From JBBDYH01 sp040901795 (lineage in GTDB: Bacteria; Planctomycetota; Planctomycetia; Pirellulales; JALHPA01): a stretch of 24,799 bases of DNA. The translations under genes and the position numbers were made by a program. The notes beneath the pieces were generated by a model. The model saw only the letters and a program-made list of their open reading frames with translations. It made no database searches and was not told the DNA's origin. Position 1 is the stretch's first letter. The number at the start of each line of letters is the position of its first letter. Of this stretch, positions 22,985 to 24,799 are shown in pieces. Location: NCBI GenBank assembly GCA_040901795.1, contig JBBDYH010000078.1, forward strand, positions 1-24,799. Direction: 5' to 3'.

Positions 22985-23125
22985 GCGGGAATAGTGCTAC
23001 CATCGAACAGCGTTAGGAGTAGGCTCGCCCGCGTGGTCACGGGCGGTGAAGTTGGTAAAGTGTATCGCTCGACCAGCGAAAAGACGAGGCTACCGCGGTT
23101 GCCGGCCTGGCGCCGGCCTGCAAAA
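22985..23125. other. Divergent spacer between rnd and membrane-protein gene
   Basis: These 141 bases are in frame with the + strand gene and could be read as a 50-residue extension back to 22976, which would overlap the rnd start. The extension is rich in Arg and Ser and not protein-like, so it is treated as non-coding. A short GCCGGC(5)GCCGGC inverted repeat lies near 23101-23117. No clear promoter motif was found. Confidence 0.45.
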
Positions 23126-23707
23126 ATGTCCCAAAGGCGCGAAACCTGGCTACGACCCAACCGGCGTGCACTGTTGGTAGCGGCGGTCGCCCCGCTGTTG
23201 CTAGTGGTGTTGGGAGCGGCGGTCGCGTTCGACCTGTTTGTGGCGGCGCCGCTCGTGGCGCAACTCGTGGCGGGATCGCTGGCGCTCCTGGGTGCGGTGC
23301 TATTGGCCGTTTTAGTTTGGTACTCGGTCCAGCCGCGGCTGGCTTACGACGGTCGCTATCTGCTCGTCTACTTGCGGCCCGGCGGACCGATCGCAGTGCC
23401 GGTTGAAATCGTCGAGTGTTTCTTTTTGGGCTCAGGTCTGCGCGAGCTGCCTGGGCGGCGCGGCAAAGAAGTGCAAATCTCGCAGCTCGCGGTGCGGTTG
23501 GCCGAGCGGGCTACCGAGTGGTCGCAGGTCGATGTGAAACCCGCGCTTGGCAAATGGTGCGGTGGATACATTACGATCTATGGCGCCTGGTGCGAGCCGT
23601 TGCGGATCGAGTTGGTCAACCGGCTGAATGCACAGCTCGCGGCGGTTCACGAGGCTCAGGCCAATTGCGTGGGGTCGCCGCGGCAACACTCGGCCCACCC
23701 TACGTGA
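23126..23707 (+). CDS. Two-helix membrane protein of unknown function
   Basis: This is a 193-residue protein from ATG 23126. A basic N-terminus (MSQRRETWLRPNRR) precedes two hydrophobic helices (about 16-39 and 43-68) forming a hairpin with both ends probably cytoplasmic by the positive-inside rule. The remainder is a soluble domain of about 120 residues with 'DGRYLLVYLRPGGPIAVPVEIVE' strands, resembling a small PH-like or membrane-associated beta domain; that likeness is weak. It ends eight bases before mfnB, so the two are probably co-transcribed. I cannot name a family. Confidence 0.75.
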   Translation: MSQRRETWLRPNRRALLVAAVAPLLLVVLGAAVAFDLFVAAPLVAQLVAGSLALLGAVLLAVLVWYSVQPRLAYDGRYLLVYLRPGGPIAVPVEIVECFFLGSGLRELPGRRGKEVQISQLAVRLAERATEWSQVDVKPALGKWCGGYITIYGAWCEPLRIELVNRLNAQLAAVHEAQANCVGSPRQHSAHPT

Positions 23708-23715
23708 GATCACTC

Positions 23716-24459
23716 ATGCCCAAACTCTTACTTAGCGTGCGCAGCGCGCATGAAGCCAGCCTGGCGATTGAGGCCGGCGTCGATCTGATCGACATCAAAG
23801 AGCCATCGGCCGGCGCGCTGGGTGCAGCATCGCCGGAGGTGATCGACGAAATCGTGCGATTGGTCAATCGCCGCTCGTCGACCAGTGTGGCTTGTGGCGA
23901 GCTGATCCAATCGGCGGCCGACATCGCCAAACGGCTGCCCGGATCCGGCGCCACGCCGACCGGCATTTGGCCGGATTATGTAAAAGTCGGCCTGTCGGGT
24001 TGCGGCTCGATTGACGACTGGCCGCAGAAATGGCGTCAGTTCCTGGCGTTGCTCCCGCCCCGCTCGGCGCCCGTGGCTGTGATTTACGCCGACTGGCGCG
24101 AGGCCGACGCGCCGCCGCCCGCCGAAGTAATCGAGCAGGCCAGGTCGGTGAAGCGGTCGGCCGTGCTGGTCGATACATTCGACAAGTCCGGCCCCGGACT
24201 GTTGCGCCTTTCCTCGATCGAGGTCGTCCGCGCGCTCATCGACGAAGTGCGCGGAGTCGGTATGTCGATTGCTATAGCCGGTCAGCTTACGTTTGATGAC
24301 GCAGTTGCCGTGGCGCTACTGGGACCGGATTACGTCGGTGTGCGCGGCGGCGTGTGTCGCCCGGACCGCAATGGTGATTTGGACCGTGAGCGGCTGATGA
24401 AGTGGCGTTCGATGGTGGCGTATCCGGACGAAGCGCGGCGACTTGCGAAGCAACTCTGA
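23716..24459 (+). CDS. mfnB: (5-formylfuran-3-yl)methyl phosphate synthase (MfnB, DUF556)
   Basis: This is a 247-residue TIM-barrel protein of the DUF556 family. In methanogens MfnB joins two glyceraldehyde-3-phosphate molecules into the furan precursor of methanofuran. The opening strand LLLSVRSAHEASLAIEAGVD leads into DIKEP with Lys28, and LVDTFDKSG gives Lys157; these match the two active-site lysines known in the archaeal enzyme. A glycine-rich GVRGGVC near the end suits phosphate binding. Length is normal for the family. ATG 23716 is eight bases after the preceding stop. In bacteria this gene marks the tetrahydromethanopterin/methanofuran C1 pathway, known from methylotrophs and planctomycetes, so formaldehyde oxidation or detoxification is the likely setting; no other gene of that pathway is in the window. 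Confidence 0.92.
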   Translation: MPKLLLSVRSAHEASLAIEAGVDLIDIKEPSAGALGAASPEVIDEIVRLVNRRSSTSVACGELIQSAADIAKRLPGSGATPTGIWPDYVKVGLSGCGSIDDWPQKWRQFLALLPPRSAPVAVIYADWREADAPPPAEVIEQARSVKRSAVLVDTFDKSGPGLLRLSSIEVVRALIDEVRGVGMSIAIAGQLTFDDAVAVALLGPDYVGVRGGVCRPDRNGDLDRERLMKWRSMVAYPDEARRLAKQL

Positions 24460-24745
24460 TCTGCTGGGAATCAGCGGTGCGACCGAAGGAGGCGTTTCAA
24501 CGGCTGTGCCTTTTGTTGCGGTTCCGACGATGATGTCGGCGTGGCCGGCATCTCGGACTTCAGTTATCCGACATGCGTCGCAATGCAGCAGGACTGTCTC
24601 TCCGGCCATCGCCGGCCTAGGGAAATGCTTGACATCGCCGCCAAAAACCCGAAGATGACGCGCGGGTGGAGAAGGGAAGGATGCAACAACCGAATCGGCT
24701 CGCAGGGACGCGCTCACCGGCTTTTAGCACTATCGGAGGTCCACC
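24460..24745. other. Spacer of 286 bases without a supported gene
   Basis: No gene is supported here. A TTGACA at 24629-24634 could be a -35 element, but the sequence 17 bases on (AAGATG) is a poor -10. A minus-strand frame across the region has no recognisable protein and overlaps mfnB. A GGAGGT ribosome-binding site for the next gene lies at the end (24735-24740 within TCGGAGGTCC). Confidence 0.45.
24735..24740 (+). promoter_or_regulatory. Shine-Dalgarno GGAGGT for the gene at the right edge
   Basis: GGAGGT is five bases before GTG 24746 and eleven before ATG 24752. Spacing favours GTG as the start. Confidence 0.7.
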
Positions 24746-24799
24746 GTGCCGATGTCCGTCTTAGACGCCATCAAGCTGGGACAATGGGACTACGAACCG
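24746..24799 (+). CDS. Start of an unrecognised protein (cut by right edge)
   Basis: Only 18 codons are visible: MPMSVLDAIKLGQWDYEP. GTG 24746 is favoured by a near-perfect Shine-Dalgarno sequence at ideal spacing; ATG 24752 is the alternative. The peptide has no signal sequence so far and no motif I can name. The good ribosome-binding site is what supports it as a real gene. Confidence 0.6.
   Translation, partial: MPMSVLDAIKLGQWDYEP

Noticed and set aside
22976..23125. Upstream ATG for the two-helix membrane protein
   Set aside because: It would overlap the rnd start and add 50 atypical residues before the first helix.
24316..24717. 133-residue minus-strand frame at the right end
   Set aside because: It overlaps the end of mfnB, has no recognisable protein and no start signal.

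Overview
The window is high-GC DNA that reads as a planctomycete chromosome, most likely of the Pirellulales type. The evidence is the gene content: a large c-type cytochrome of the planctomycete 'membrane-bound dehydrogenase/HEAT/haem' kind, an NPCBM-domain protein, BatA/VWA/DUF4175-like membrane proteins, and an MfnB homologue (planctomycetes are among the few bacteria with methanogen-like C1 cofactor genes). The taxonomic call is inference; there is no rRNA gene in the window.

Positions 1-17529 hold ten genes on the + strand in what looks like one long operon or two consecutive ones. First comes the end of a BatA/VWA protein cut by the left edge, then a second VWA/amidotransferase-like membrane protein and a DUF4175-like three-helix membrane protein with a coiled-coil tail. 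Next is an exported protein with 45 exact-register pentapeptide repeats, then an exported helical protein and an NPCBM-domain protein. After these come three consecutive HtrA-like (S1C) proteins and a small membrane protein. The first HtrA-like protein has a complete His/Asp/Ser triad. The second has lost Asp and Ser. The third has lost all three and carries two PDZ domains plus an alpha/beta-hydrolase-like domain whose nucleophile position is Glu. The whole set is predicted to sit in or beyond the cytoplasmic membrane, which suggests an envelope maintenance or quality-control system built on a VWA membrane module (related operons usually start with a MoxR ATPase and a DUF58 protein, which would lie left of the window).

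Positions 17531-20626 (minus strand) encode a 1031-residue exported cytochrome/HEAT protein whose stop codon lies one base from that of the convergent small membrane protein; both tails are encoded by the arms of one inverted repeat. From 20834 onward come arsM (arsenite methyltransferase, +), rnd (RNase D, minus), a two-helix membrane protein and mfnB (both +), and the first 18 codons of an unrecognised gene at the right edge.

A second theme is the gene junctions. Most spacers hold short dispersed-looking repeats or inverted repeats of several different kinds, and at several places these supply coding sequence for protein ends or sit where a ribosome-binding site would be expected. No tRNA, rRNA, CRISPR array, insertion sequence or phage gene was seen.
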